Shown: positions 1-12,588, counted from the first letter of the stretch. The stretch is DNA of 64,000 nucleotides from Coccinella septempunctata (GCF_907165205.1 NC_058193.1:21961521-22025520), one strand, 5' to 3'. Numbers and translations are program-made. Notes: a model not told the origin generated them from the letters alone.

Positions 1-1489
1 GTCTTGGCATAATGAGAATTCGTAAATTGCGTAAAAAACGGAAAACAAACTGAAGAGCAATTCATTAAAATAGGCATTTCTGAAATAAATGGATAAAAAC
101 ACGATTGAGCCCAATGGAAACTTGCTTTACGATGAACACGTTTCTTTAATCCTTATATTTCCGCTTTACTGTGTCCTTTTTCAGACGAACTGTTGAGAAA
201 TTTTGAAAATAATACGTCCCATTCAGCAAAACATGAAAATGAAGTCTTTCTTCCCATCATAAGTTTTCAGAAAAAAAGGACGAAAAATGATATTTTGAAT
301 ATATTGAAAAATGTGAATAAGTGATTAAAATTTAGATGATATTGGTGTATTTGACTTCTTCCGACTACCGTTCTCACATTAAAAACACCTCCATTATACA
401 ATTATTCGATGAGATTTATCTGGATGGAAGAGAGACAAAGTCAGGAATTCAAATTCCCATCGTCAGGAATAGAATTGGAACGTGGAGTGATACAACCAAA
501 CTTTTCTGATAAAAATCGATACGAAAAATAACAAATACTTGTTTTCTGTGCTTTTGCTACTCACTATTCAACTTACGATCATTGGCTGATTAGCTACACC
601 CACTGTCTTTGTAGCTGGAACATTTTTAGGAGATAACAAGGAAATTTGGATTTCCCACCGCCTCATACTTGATCAAACTAAAAATTTACAAAAATGATAT
701 TGAAACATTTTCTTGTTGCAAATTGGCGAATGCGCATTACGAGCATTATGGACCGTTACATCGTACTATACCCTTAAGTTCGTTTGTGAGAAGTAAGAAA
801 GTGCTATGAATTCCATATAGAAACTACTGTTCAGCCGAATACTCTGGTCTATTGAGCAGTTACAATCCGAATTGAATAATGCCTTAGGAGGAATTTTACG
901 CTTTTGTACTCCCCAGTAGGATTTTGTTAAAGCTTTACTTCCAGTCTTTGAAAGTTGAGAATAGTAATCTATCGAGAAAAGAAGGCAAGAGTTGCGAATT
1001 TAAAAAAACCGGATATAAGGAATATGAGCCAATTTGAACTTCCAAAAACCAAGGAAAAGTCTAGAATTTGATGTTCCGATAAATAATTTTGACATTTAGT
1101 GACTCGTATCGAATGTATTGTTTGTTGAGATTGTGAAGAATTCATCAGCTATTAAAATTATTCATTGTGAAATCGAATTTTAGTTTTTTTCTATTTTTTT
1201 CGGTAGTCGTGGAAAAACCAAGCAGTTTGAAATGGCTTTTCCCGTATTACAAGTTTTCCTTCGATAACTCTGAATATTTCCGTTTTTTGTATAGGGTTCA
1301 TTTAGTTGACTCTTCTTCTTTTTCTATGTAGCATGGACTTAAATAATTGAAGATATAGATTGTAATTAGAAAATCTTCAGTTTTGGTGAGTAAAATTTGT
1401 CCAACTCGATGATTTTCTAATGAAAACCCTGTATATTTTATGTCTTAACATAAAACAGTATTACAACACTACATAATGGAAAAAGGTTA
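1..1489. other. AT-rich spacer, no gene seen
   Basis: No open frame of useful length and no recognisable RNA gene. The stretch is AT-rich with short homopolymer runs. A small inverted match around 1366-1420 (GATTTTCTAAT-type) is the only structure I noticed. Confidence 0.6.
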
Positions 1490-1881
1490 AGATTCAAAGA
1501 ACGCAACTCTTGAAACTAAGTTGGACGCAATCTAATGAATATTTGAACGAATTGTAAAATAAAAGTAATCATATAATGATCCGTTTTCGAGTAATTTGAT
1601 GTTAAAAAATTAAAAAGTATCCGTGAAATTCGAAAAATTGGGTAGGTACTTTGGCTGAATACAACTCTGTTCAAAAGATCCACAGATGTGTAGTGTCACA
1701 GATTTAGCTAGTTATTCTGAAGTTTGGTTTTTCAGGGTGGCACAGCTCATTATGAAAACTCAAATTGGCTTCTTTCTTCAACAGGGCTGAATCTGAAAAA
1801 ATGGTATAGAAATAGTGTTTATTTTGACCTCAAGAATCTACTGTTGAAATATTTATACTAGTCAAAGACTCTCCCTGTATA
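1490..1881 (+). repeat. TACAGGGTGAGTC inverted-repeat element, copy 1 (5'-truncated)
   Basis: Matches the 3' half of the family best seen at 57524-58190. It begins at the internal block containing ACTCTTGAAACTAAGTTGGA and ends with AATCTACTGTTGAAATATTT followed by the terminal CCCTGTATA. The 5' terminal repeat is missing. No coding capacity; a non-autonomous DNA transposon relic. Confidence 0.8.
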
Positions 1882-1949
1882 CAGTATACAGCAACAAGGA
1901 TACCTTGAACTTGAACAGGAATTAATAACGATTCATTCAACCTTTTGAA

Positions 1950-2450
1950 TATTCGAGTTCAGTGACCCCCCAGCTGAGAACCATCCGATAATCTCGCAAT
2001 ATTCCCTCATCCCCATGTTCTCCTTATCGATCACCTTTCCCCCGGATCGAGAATTAGGACTCGGAGGCCCAGTAGGCGTATTTATATTTCACTTATATCT
2101 TCATGGGATTACCGGCGAATGCTTCGGAGATTTGTGGATCTTCCTCGAGTTGTTCCCTGTTCGCGAGACAAGTGCGTTTAATAGCCGAGTTATGTACTTC
2201 GCCGGCCTGTTCTGGCGTGTTTCAAGATAGTTCCAACGCCATCTCGGAGGTGATTGATGCGATAATGCGAAACCGTTCCTCTCGCAGGGGGAAATGACTA
2301 TTTGTAGATAAAGGAAGCAGGACGATCTGGAGTGGCAGTGAATTTTTGAAAGGCATGGATGGGGTGGAGGTTATTTAAAAGGCGATTTTCCTGCCGTTCG
2401 CTGTCAGCGGAGAGTGCTGATAGTGAAATCTTGACAGGTGACAGAAGCGA
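1950..2450. other. CpG-richer single-copy island
   Basis: Base composition differs clearly from the flanks. Two overlapping plus-strand open frames (71 and 64 codons, starting at 2015 and 2103) lie in it but resemble nothing I know and look like chance frames in GC-richer DNA. It could be an exon or a regulatory block; nothing in the sequence decides this. Confidence 0.35.
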
Positions 2451-2515
2451 TGGGAAATTTCTAGTTTTTCGTCCTCGATATGCTCAATTAAAAATACAGG
2501 TCCTTTATAAATAAG

Positions 2516-2737
2516 TACAGGGTGTCCGAGTTAAGGTGTCCCTATACCTTATTGTGGAAACTAAAGGAGCTAGCAAAAAAGTTAAAAACAACACTTGTCT
2601 GTAATTGATTGAACTTTTATTTTTCATAACCCACCTTAATACAGGGTGCTCTGTTTTTTCCTTGTTGGTATCAACTTTCATAATTTAAATGGAAAATCCT
2701 GTATATTATTGCATTCTTTTATTCCTTATCAAATTTT
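2516..2737. repeat. Tc1/mariner-type end fragments (TACAGGGTG)
   Basis: TACAGGGTGTCC at 2516 and TACAGGGTGCTC at 2640 are two terminal motifs of the transposon class that litters this window. Neither has an obvious partner end at a short distance, so these are fragments. Confidence 0.5.
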
Positions 2738-3774
2738 AAAGTAACTTTGGCTTGACAATCATGGTCCTATATAGCACCGATTCTGAGATATTCGACTTCA
2801 TCCTAAAATTTTGACAGCTGTAGGTGCTCACTAAAATAGATGATACTAGGTTTCTAATGAATGTATCAAAACCAAATTTTGCCCAGCTCTTGTCAAAATA
2901 TTTGATCGTACGTTACATCTCTATTTGTAGCAATCTGATATACAGGGTCTTCGAAAATTAAAGATAAAAATTAAAATAGAAGTTCAATCAAAACTTAATT
3001 TTTTCAAATAGCCACCTAATTTTTTTTCTTATTTTTCATGTACCTAGATCCGGTTGAAATGAGTAAAAAACTTTTCCTGTAAATTGAAAAGTTTCAGAAT
3101 GAAACATTTCGTTTCGAAAAAGTGCATTTTCCCATAAGAACCAACGATAATTATTATTAATTAGTCTTGCTTTCATATAGTTGGCTTTAATTTTTTTGAT
3201 AAATTTATTCAACTAGACTGACTGATGAAAGACAAGAACTCTTTTACTCATAATCAGTAGTCGCTCCCAATGAAATTATTTCAATTTTAAAGGAAGACTC
3301 AACTAACATACATTTTTTCAAAAAAATCAAGTAGTTGTCTGACAACACAAAAAAAACTAAAAAATACACAATTAGATAAGTGCAAATTTCCATTGTTACC
3401 ATATTTTATCAGCTCAATTAATAAAATATCGTTGGTTCCTACGGGAAAATGCAAAAAAATTCAAATACATTTTTTGCTCCTTTTAACCTGCTCTATATGA
3501 TGAACAAGAAATAAATTTACCTTTTGATTGAACTTGAGAATTTTTAACTTCAACCCTGTATATCAGATTGCTAAAAATAGAGATGTAACGTATGATCCAA
3601 TATATGGACAAGAGCTGGGCAGAATTTTATTTTGCTACATTCATTAGAAAACTAGTATCAGCTATTTTAGTGATCTTTTAGACAGCTGTCAAAATTTTAG
3701 GAAAAAGTCGAATATCTAACAACATATTCTAAATCAATTCTTTGTATGAGTAATAGCTAAGCCAACCCTTTATA
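2738..3774. mobile_element. Foldback element, ~1.0 kb
   Basis: Long imperfect inverted repeat. The left arm (about 2745-3190) is mirrored by the right arm (about 3410-3765). Examples are TTCGACTT / AAGTCGAA at 2791 and 3704, CTGATATACAGGGT near 2936 against ACCCTGTATATCAG near 3552, and CCAACGATA near 3142 against TATCGTTGG near 3427. The outer ends read TTTGGCTT and AAGCCAAC. The roughly 200-bp loop has no open frame. It is a diverged non-autonomous foldback transposon. Confidence 0.75.
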
Positions 3775-4194
3775 GAAGATGAAACATAAAATAAACAAGT
3801 GGAAGGTAAGGATTGTTCTTTAGACCAAAATATGACCAAATATTTCTAACTGAAATATTGCTGAGGAAAAAGATACAGGCCACTGTATACCATGATCTCA
3901 TATTATCAATAATTCATTGAGAAGAAATAACATTTATCAGCAAAATTTTTCTGATATGGGTGAAATCGTTTGAAAAAGCACTACTTAATTTCATCAAGGT
4001 AAAATAATATATTAAATTATATTAATCGTCCAGAGTTAAACCTCTATGTTGAAAATTGAGCGATGCCCCCTCCTACCTGGTTATTGCATGCGCTCCTGAA
4101 TAGTTCCAAACGTCAACGAATTACTATAAGCAAATTCTATGGTCCATACTTCGAAAACAGTCAATTGACCGACGCAGAAGCCCCACTCCGGAGC
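3775..4194. other. AT-rich spacer
   Basis: Nothing recognisable. A 62-codon open frame from 4063 has no similarity that I can name. Confidence 0.4.
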
Positions 4195-4990
4195 TGTCAG
4201 AACTTTCCGGTTCCGCCGAAGCGAATCACTTCTCTTTGTTCACGCTGTTGAATTCACTTCTCTCGTGTTCAACTTGAATATTGCATTTTCTCTATCAGTT
4301 CATCACATTTAAGTAATTCTCTTCAAAGTCTTCTCGTTTGATTCTGGTGCTAACTAATTCTACGCAAAAGGTAGAGTACTCTCAGTCTTCTCCAAATTAT
4401 TAAGTACTCCATTATTTTTATGCTTTCATTCTGTATGAAATGTGTCCAGGTGAAAGATTATTAGGAATCTCAGATTTATAATTCTTACTAGTACTGCTCA
4501 ATTGATAGGTTCACTCGAGTCAACTCATTTATGTGTGTCCTCAGGAATATGTTATTTATTATAGAATTTACATATAGGTTCAGATCTCTCTAGATTTTCT
4601 CATATGGAAATGGGTATGTTGTACCAGCAATGAACTTCCTCATGTATTTCTCATTTATAATGAAAGCTCATCACATTGGCTTGAATCAGTTTGCTTCATT
4701 TCTCAAGTCAACTCTGTTGTGGACCTCTCACTTACGTATATATTATAGTATATAATTACTGCTATCGAGTTTCAGACGAATGAATCCTCATGTTCTCTCG
4801 GATTCAGTTGATTTCCTTCAGAACACGATGTGAACTTCTCTAATATCAGTAGTAAGCCATGACACTGTTTGACAGTCTCTCGTCTTAGTTAACCCTCGAA
4901 GGTCTGCTTTAGTAAACGTGTACTCTCTTATTTGACATAAAAATATTTATTCTTTTAATTTCTCATGAAATCTTAATCAATCAAATGGCT
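4195..4990 (+). repeat. Possible LTR-like (solo LTR) sequence
   Basis: The plus strand is rich in CTCTC, TTCTC and CAACTC motifs, very like the 5' LTR of the BEL/Pao element at the right end of the window. It carries a TATATTATAGTATATAA block near 4738 and AATATTTATTC near 4941. I could not align it convincingly to that LTR or find a target duplication, so this remains a compositional resemblance only. It could equally be unrelated pyrimidine-rich DNA. Confidence 0.25.
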
Positions 4991-5026
4991 AACTAAAATC
5001 GTTTCATATCGAATTTGTACTAGGCG

Positions 5027-5479
5027 ATGAATTTCTCTCGAGAGCTCCCGAAAATTCGCCGAACGAAAAAAATCTATACGAATACCTGTTTAGTCACCCT
5101 TCACCAGACCAACCGGGAACCTGAATGCGCCGAATTGACAAACAATCAAGCCCGTTGTCCGGATTTAGTGGGTGACAGGGGATGGTCCTCGGAGCGTGAA
5201 AACGAAGTGTTTTCGGTGTACAACCGAAGGATGGCAGTAAATCCAATTTTTGCAGGTGCAATTTCGGGTTACTGTCACCGTTTCACCGTGACACAACTAA
5301 AAGTAGTAAATGTGTACCGTGCTATGGCTCCTTGTGAAAAACACGCCCGACTCGATGCAAGCGACCCCAATCTGAAACGTGATACGAATGAGATAATGGT
5401 CAGGAGTAAAATTCGTTCTGTCGGCCTTGGGCTTGGCTTTATTTCACACAGTTCGTACAGGTTGAAATATGGATTTTAG
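5027..5479 (+). other. Unrecognised 150-codon open frame
   Basis: The longest unassigned open frame in the left half. The predicted product is basic, has four cysteines or so scattered through it, and shows no signal peptide, membrane segment or motif that I recognise. The DNA is CpG-richer than its surroundings and contains no transposon end. I see no upstream promoter or good splice arrangement. It may be a chance frame in one of the single-copy islands or part of a genuine exon; I cannot tell which. Confidence 0.2.
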
Positions 5480-5758
5480 CGGAAATGCAGGTCCTTTTTC
5501 TTTCGAACCTGGGATTCTTGGAAACGCGGAAAGATATTGATCTGGCTGACACTTGAAAATGGAATCCATAATTCAACTAAAGAAACTGGGTAACTCGATT
5601 TTCACAGAGGCATGACGGTTCGTTTTTTACCATCACCCATTCATATGGGTTCCTCATGGAAGCTGTTACGATAGAAAACACCTGATCGATGATGGAAAAC
5701 ATGTAATTTAGTCGTATAGGAGAGATGTCCATATTCACAATGGCTATGTCAATCAATG

Positions 5759-6138
5759 TACAGGGTGTCCCAATGTGGGTGGCCTATAAGACGTTTCCGG
5801 GGTACGAATTATAGGACTCTAGGATTGCTTTGAATTTCTGAAAATTAGGCTACAAGAGTTTATGTTTCTGATCTATCGGACTTCCTTATCCCTATTCCTG
5901 ATATTTTCGGAGAAGCGAGTATTAACAGATTTCCACAAAAAATTGCCAAAACGTGGATCCAATGAAATAGAAATAGAAAAGACATTTCATATTTTAGGAA
6001 GCTTAAATTTTGGAAAAACTTGGTTTGTGATATACAGGGTGTTTCAAAATCTCTCGTCTTTTGACTCGATAAAAACAGGGCAAAAAGTTAATTTCTTCAA
6101 ATGGAAGACGCTGATATTTTCAGAGCAAATCTAAATAC
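5759..6138. repeat. Tc1/mariner-type repeat with TACAGGGTG ends
   Basis: TACAGGGTGTCC at 5759 and TACAGGGTGTTTC at 6033 mark two transposon ends. The block with TTTCCACAAAAAATTGCC and CCAATGAAATAG near 5930-5972 is mirrored around 6605-6680 (CCATTTCATTGG, TTTTGTGGAAAACC). This suggests an inverted-repeat element spanning roughly 5.76-6.75 kb, now split by the LINE insertion at 6139. Confidence 0.55.
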
Positions 6139-6315
6139 ACCAGAAAGAAGAAAGAGAGGAAGGCCCAAAAAAACGTGGTTTGAGGGAATAGAAAAGGCTA
6201 TGTCCGAAAGAAATCTACATCCAGGGGACTGGCAAGATAGAAAGGCTTGGAGATTAGGAACCGGAAGGCGTAGGACGCTATGAACCCGGATATATATATA
6301 TATAAATCTAAATAC
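6127..6315. repeat. 12-bp target-site duplication flanking a LINE insertion
   Basis: AAATCTAAATAC occurs at 6127-6138 and again at 6304-6315, directly bordering the LINE 3' fragment and its TA-repeat tail. A perfect 12-bp direct repeat is what target-primed reverse transcription leaves. Confidence 0.85.
6139..6303 (+). pseudogene. 5'-truncated non-LTR retrotransposon, 3' end of the reverse transcriptase ORF
   Basis: The last ~50 codons of a LINE polyprotein. They contain RKRGRPKKTW, then DW, DRKAWR and a terminal GRRRTL, followed by the stop at about 6283 and a short (TA)n tail. This GRP-W...DR..WR signature is typical of the extreme C-terminus of RTE-like/endonuclease-RT LINEs in insects (assignment from family knowledge). 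The open frame begins at 6101, but its first dozen residues are flanking DNA: the 12-bp direct repeat places the insertion boundary at 6138/6139. Only about 165 bp was inserted, so it is dead on arrival and has no catalytic residues. Confidence 0.8.
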
Positions 6316-8039
6316 GCAACTAACTATGTGGCATGTTTCAATGTTAAGTTCATCTCACAAACACAATCAGGTACTTGTATGAATGAGACAATCTCGTTTA
6401 GTCCAGTTTTCAATGATTTCAGAATCTCAAGAAATTAAAGTGAAAGTAATTCCCGAAACGATGGAATTTTTGCAGAGAAACATCAGCTGAATGAGATTAA
6501 ATGTTCCATTTGAAAGAATCAACCTATGCCATTTTTGTAACAAAACGAAAAACCCGTATTTTCTGCACGAAACTCATCCTCAGAATCTTACTGATCTATT
6601 TTGAAAATTTCAGCTTGCTAAAAAAAATGTCCATTTCATTGGATTTATGTGTTCGGCAATATTTTGTGGAAAACCGATAATAGTTTTGGAAATATGAGGA
6701 TGAGAAATAGACAAAAAACTCAGATAAGGATAGAGGAGCAAAAAAATTTCTTCCTAAAAATCAAATATTCGAAGCCCCTAACTTTTGAACTATTGAATCG
6801 GTTTTTATGATATTTTGACTTCTTACTGACTATATTAAAACGAGTGACAAACTACATCATACATTCTCACGTCTGGTTAAAAAAACCTGTAATGACACTT
6901 CTATGAAGAGAAGAAAAGTGCTATGGAAATCATAAATCAATTCGAATGGAACACATTTTTTATATAGAGTTGGAAAATGAAAATTTACCGATTTTTCTCA
7001 AGAAAAATCAAAATATACCTTTTATCTCAAAATAGTCGTCTGAGATTTTTTTACTATGATCATTTATACAAAAATATAGCTCTTTATGTGATTCACCTTT
7101 TTCTGATCACCGTATTGACCAAGAGGAGAAAAATTCAGTCGAGAATGTTGTATTTGATTATCACAATTTTTTTAGTGATAGCGAAACACGAAAATGTTTG
7201 AGAAATTGCTCGAATTTCGATAAATTAATATTTTCAATCGAATATGAATGTGAATTGAATTGCTCACACAAAAAAAAAGATGATTAATAATGAGAATTAT
7301 TAGAAGGTACATACAGCTCTGAGTTGAAACTGATAATCGTAGCATATACGTTCATCTAATACAGAGTGATATTTTTGATATATGATCATCCAAACAAAGG
7401 CTCAGAAACAGCTCTCTATAGAAATTATATTTTTAGCACCTTTTTCATAAGCATAGTTTTAAATATTATCGCAATCAGTCCATTATTTCGTTTTTTCATG
7501 GAAAAATCGGAATATTTTGTTTCACAGGCTGTATTCCATACAAAAATAATGTGCCTATCGAATTGACTGAAACTTAGGTACATGTACCAACAAAATGATG
7601 TTCTGGTACCAAAACTTGAAAACTTGATGATTTAGTATGATTCTAATAAATCTAATGAACTTTCAAAACATCATCAAAATTGATCAAACAATTCAGAGAT
7701 TAGAGGGCTTCCAATACTTAATGATTTTCAGGAAACACCCAGTATCGAAGAAACTAGAAGGCAAAGGATATATTTGAGCTCCTCATATAGTCTCTTTTAC
7801 CCACTGCCCTATTGGTCATTGGTCAGAAATCACGCTCCTCAAACAAAATTGGAGAATTCTGTTTTTGCCTCCTTGTTTAATAGCATAGAGAAACGGAAAC
7901 AGCGGAGCATGGCAGTTTAACAAGCAATTTTTGCGTCTACTCCAGAGTAATCGAGTGGATTAATAATTTCAAGCCGAGTTGAGTGCATCTTAATAATTCA
8001 TCAAGTGCGTGCTGACAATGCTGACATGGTAATGAAACA
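6316..8039. other. AT-rich repeat debris
   Basis: Contains the probable right half of the inverted-repeat element begun at 5759 (to about 6750), then further AT-rich sequence. Short open frames at 6977-7201 and 7366-7566 encode hydrophobic AT-codon products without recognisable features; I treat them as chance frames. Confidence 0.4.
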
Positions 8040-9700
8040 TCACCGTGAAAAACAGATATTTATGAGGAAACCACAGAGTCTTCGTGACAATTTCAATTGC
8101 AACGCCTTTAGACATTTGTTGTTAATGTGAAAAAATAGAAAGGAAACGCTAGAAGACATAGTCAACCTGCGCATCGAAATCGGAGTTTTTTCAGTCATGG
8201 TTGCCTTGACCAATGGGCAAAACTCGAAAATCGAATTCAAGTTTATTCATGGAAACCCTTTTTCATTAGTTATTCATCACGTAAGAGATTCGCTTCAAAA
8301 TTCACAAATTTCTGAAATACACCCTTCGAACATTCGAATATGTAAAACCTTGTGACGTAAAAAGCCTTCATTTAAGTCTAGTAATTTTTGTTAATTGGAC
8401 AACAGTGGAACCGATCAAGCAGATATAGAATTCTATATCCACAGATTACAAAAAAATGTTTCCGTAATCTGTGTCTATACCCTCCTAAAACCGATAACAT
8501 TTCATAACAGCGTTTGTTTTTCTTGTCAAATGTGATATTCATTAAGTCTGTGGTGATCAGAAAACTTTCACGACCATTATTGACTCGAGAGGCGTTGCCG
8601 GATTATTAAAATGACGTAGAATGTTCGTAAGAGAACGCTTCGGAAATCAAAATTTTCCAAAGTGAATACAGATGAAATGCAATATGTAGGTACATTAAAA
8701 TTCGAAAAATATATATTTCGATACCGGTATCTATCGGTTGATACCGATGGTGACTTTAGACAGTCCTGTAACTTGAGGCAATTACCCCTTGCAGATTTAT
8801 TTCCTTTTTACCATTTATGAGTGAAGGGACAAACTCATAAGATTGTATAGCGTCTTTTCAGTTAGTTTAACAATTAATTCCTGTTGAGTTTGCCGTGACT
8901 AGAAAAATTAATGAATTCAGGAGAGTAAAAGAGCGTTTTTTTATTGCGATTTTACATTCTAGTGTCCTGTACATGTGTTTCACTTTGTGCATGTGTAATT
9001 TTTTTTTCTGGATACGTCGGATATTAGATATGTCATGAAACAAGGTTGTTTACAGATCAAACGGCAACACGGATCTCATTCATTTATTTTGTTGTTTCAT
9101 AGGGTGGCTTGAGACAATGCCGAATAGATACAAATAGCGCATTGGCAGCAGGAAATATGGCAATTTTTCGCAGGATATTATTATTAAGATTACTTCCACA
9201 AAGAAATCACCAAAGAATGAAAGAAAACAAAGTTTCCTTGTTCTGTTTAGTTTTTTTACATTTGAGTTGCAATATATTTACTTTCGCTGTAATAGGGGTT
9301 TATCATTTAATTTCCTCACCGGATTTTCACTTTATAATCACAAATTCTAATTTTTGAACAATATACACCATCACAAGTCACCTATTTCATTTGAGAGTCC
9401 AGAAATCAATAGATTTTAACCTTTGTCTCCCAAATCGGTGGGTAACTTGGGACAAGTATATTTTGTTTTTTCCAAAATTTATATCCGAATTGTGAAGCAT
9501 GATATATATCCTAATCAATAGTCCGAGTTATTAAGCATATTCGAACCTTTTTTTTCAGATAAAAATAGGTCACCGTTTTGAAAATATGAGAAGTTTAATT
9601 CAACAATCGTCCCAAGTCACCCGAATCTACGGTATATTTGAGTTATAAGGATTTTAATGACATATATTTCGAAATTTAGGTAAATAGCCCATTCCATAAA
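8040..9700. other. Spacer with small palindromes
   Basis: GATATAGAATTCTATATC at 8422-8439 is a perfect 18-bp palindrome. It is followed by a hairpin with arms CACAGATTAC (8440-8449) and GTAATCTGTG (8464-8473). Open frames at 8040-8240 (minus) and 9109-9357 (plus) are unrecognised. Confidence 0.5.
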
Positions 9701-10340
9701 AAATTCCCAGTGTGCATCTCCGCTTTCAAGAAGAGGAAGTGAAGAAAACTCAACGATTAGCCTCGAGAAATATATGACTCCGCCCGCGGAAATTTTACCA
9801 TGGATAACTAGGCGTAGGACCCCATAAGACTCTTATGGGTCATAAACCCGAATGTCCTGCACATAATAGAATAATTCGGAATATAAGGCTGCAAACGGAA
9901 TTTTTTCGGGCGTTCGTTCCTGCTGGGAATGGATACAATAGCTGACGACTGGGGCGTTCGCTACGTTCTAAAATAGCGCCCGTTATATAAAAAGGGCAAA
10001 ATATGGATCGTTATCCGAGTTCAGATTGCAGTCTTGTCGGGTTTATAAAATAGGATGTAGGCCTAGGGTGACACGGAAATGGGGATAGGGGAAACACACT
10101 GGCGCCACCGTGAAATAAAAGGGTCCGATTTCCCGGGTCCTGCTGCAGGATTCGGAGATATTGGAACCAATTTCCAGGAGTTATGAAAATCGGAATGTTG
10201 CGCCGGCCGAATTGTCTCGATGTGAAATTCCCGATTCATTATGTACTCAAGAAACTTCCGTCTGAAACGTCTGAAACAAAGGATGAGAGAGGATTCATTA
10301 AGACGCGCTCGTGGGTACGATGATTTTCATACGCATGCAT
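9700..10340. other. CpG-richer single-copy island with a TATA-like box
   Basis: A compositionally distinct block. TATATAA at 9984-9990 lies in GTTATATAAAAAGGGC, followed 38 bp later by an initiator-like TCAGATT near 10021. The spacing is longer than the usual ~30 bp and no open frame follows, so a promoter is only possible. A hairpin, GACCCCATAAG-act-CTTATGGGTC, lies near 9815-9840. Confidence 0.3.
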
Positions 10341-10527
10341 TCGCATGTATTTTTATACGCATGCATACGTATTCGCACTCATATCGAATGTTCCATGTGT
10401 AGTTAGAAAGATAGACATTTTTTCTAATATAAAGTATCGGAAATGTGATGTGAGCAGTAACACATTACTCACAAGCAAGAAATGATAAGCACTTCCCTCT
10501 AAAATGACCTCTGAAAAAGTGCAAAGT

Positions 10528-10547
10528 GAGAGAGAGAGAGAGAGAGA
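10528..10547. repeat. (GA)n microsatellite
   Basis: About ten uninterrupted GA units. Confidence 0.9.
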
Positions 10548-10639
10548 AACTTCATTAACATTGATCGAATGGCTATCGACTGATGTCTTGCTAGTTACAT
10601 TCACAATATGATTACAATACATATTAGTTATTTTATTTG

Positions 10640-11240
10640 AAAAAAGGAAAGTTTATGTAGAAGTTGATAGATGGTCAGAAATTGGTAGCGCTGGTATTAT
10701 GGCCTTAGGTGTGCTTCTATATTATAATGGTGTATTAATGGTTCCATAATAGTCTTATTTGTATGTTTCTTGATGAATTTTTTGTCCTGTTCCTGTAGTC
10801 TCGATAATAATTGGCTCTACTTCTGTTGATTCGTATGAGAGATTGTTTGGAGGGTGGTGCAACGGGTTGTTGGGGAGATTATTTTGGTAATTTTTCTAAA
10901 ACTTGTGTTTTCTGCAACTTCTAATATACTGAGTGTTGATTTAGAAGAATTAAAAAAATTATGTGTCCCTATTCCAGAAAGGGCCTGCATATTATAAATT
11001 AAACTGCCAACTCAACAATGATGCCCAAGTTTTTATATGTGAGTGATCTAAACAGTCAGACTTTTGTTATCGCTTCTGTTTTTTGGGTTTTTATGTGTTT
11101 TTTAAAGCTGAGCTTATTGTCTATGTCTATTCCCAGATATTTGCAGAAACTTGTAGGCTTATTGTGTTGTTGTCAATTTTAATACAACGATGATGTTAGA
11201 GTTGAATATGATAAGCTGTGATTTGTCTGGGTTTGATAGT
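10640..11240 (-). pseudogene. Degenerate jockey-like LINE reverse transcriptase C-terminal region
   Basis: On the minus strand, from about 11150 downward, a frame reads KYLGIDIDNKLSFKKHIKT. This is the conserved YLG(I/V).(L/I)D..L.(F/W)..HI block found just after the RT palm in jockey/I-group LINEs. It is followed after a stop by LFRSLTYKNLGI and FIICRPFLE, matching the usual thumb region, again with stops. A low-complexity tail with N-rich and TT-rich residues follows toward 10650. No frame is open for more than about 45 codons. There are at least three stops and no catalytic palm motif in the retained part, so this is an old 5'-truncated copy. The assignment rests on motif order rather than a search. 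Confidence 0.65.
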
Positions 11241-11440
11241 ATCCTCTATCAAAATCAAGTGCAAATCAAGTAATATATAGAAGATTTTTTCAAAGAAATT
11301 TTTGTGATTTCCAAATATACAACGTGTTTATGAGAAGATCATCAATTTGACCCCATATCGAACTGATCAAAACTCAGAATTTTCAAATCACAACCTATAT
11401 TTTCTATTGTTTCAGTCTATTATACGTGAAATCAACATGG

Positions 11441-11775
11441 GTTATCTAAATATACCCTATTAAGGTCATCAAGGATAAACTGCAAATAAGAGAAAACAGC
11501 CATTTCGAACTGGTTGATTAGTCTGTGACCGGAAACCACAGAAAATAACTGAAATTTCATGCTCAGATCCATAATTTTGACATTTCATGAATTATATCTA
11601 ATAAATCCATTGGAATGCATCAACATGTCATGAAATGTCAAAATTATTCACTGGAACATTGAATTTCAGTTTCCGGAATTGACAGATTGAAGAAGCAGTT
11701 CGAAAAAGCTGTTTTCGATTATTTCTAGTTTTTCCTTGATAATTCTATAATGGCAGGCAGATATATTCCATAAAG
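11441..11775. mobile_element. Small foldback element (~335 bp)
   Basis: Two arms mirror each other around about 11605. The pairs are TTTTGACATTTCATGA near 11575 with TCATGAAATGTCAAAA near 11628, CTGAAATTTCA with TGAATTTCAG, AGAAAACAGC with GCTGTTTTCG, and ATCAAGGA with TCCTTGAT. The arms are diverged by point changes. No coding capacity. Confidence 0.75.
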
Positions 11776-12584
11776 TGTTACCTCTCGTTTTTACTCTTCT
11801 TTCGAAAGAATCAAAATAACTTATAAATCGTTGCGTTTTCACCCAAGGTATGGCATATGACTGTTGAAGTTGCCATCAAATCAGCTATAAAGGGTGTATC
11901 TGAATAACACCGAAAAAATTTAAGGGGTTTTTTGTAGTGAAAATTAAGGTGAGTATTTGATATGAAATGTTTTGAAAAACCTCCCCCCGGAAAATTTATA
12001 CCCTTCCGAAGATTAAATGTTTTTTTTAAATTTCTCTGTATATTAAGCTGAACATATGAAATAGTAATCTTGGAAGGTTGTTGCACCCACTTTGATTTTC
12101 CTTAAAGGATAACCCCTTTTCATTTTTTTGCCGTCATTCAGATATTTACTGAATAACGGCAAATAAGAAGGCTAAGTTGCAGAGGTCTGCAAATATTTCA
12201 GGTAGATAGTTCATTGTCGAAAACTCTTAAATATGAGTTTGGCGCATAAAATTGTGATAAGTTTTTCATAAAATTCTAATAGGATATCGTGGCGAATCTA
12301 TGTATATGTATATATTGCTCTGTAAGCATTTGAGATTTGCAAATGAAATTTGGTGAGTTTTAACAGATATTCATACGCAGTTTCGAACATGCTATTATGA
12401 ATTTTATGTACATCATTTCATGAGATAATGCAAAATAGAAGTCAGTTTTGAATTATACTCGTTCAATTTGTGACGAGAAATCTTTATGTGTCTCTTCTAT
12501 GGTACCCCATTTTCATGCGGAAAATATGAATATCTGACCGCTCATTTTCAATTTCTTCAAATACTTTTAAAATCTACATTTATC
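11776..12584. other. AT-rich spacer
   Basis: Includes an unrecognised 91-codon minus-strand frame (11811-12086) that I consider fortuitous. The sequence resembles other transposon debris, but I cannot place it in a family. Confidence 0.4.
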
Positions 12585-12588
12585 TAGA

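Noticed and set aside
4195..4990. Solo LTR of the same BEL/Pao family
   Set aside because: Compositional likeness only. I could not align it end to end with 59136-60962 or find a target duplication, so it is listed at low confidence rather than as a finding.
6101..6283. A 60-residue independent small protein
   Set aside because: The frame crosses a LINE insertion boundary at 6138/6139, and the recognisable part is the C-terminus of a LINE polyprotein.
9984..10026. Core promoter (TATATAA plus TCAGATT)
   Set aside because: Spacing of 38 bp is too long for a typical TATA-Inr pair and no open frame or splice donor follows. Kept only as a note.
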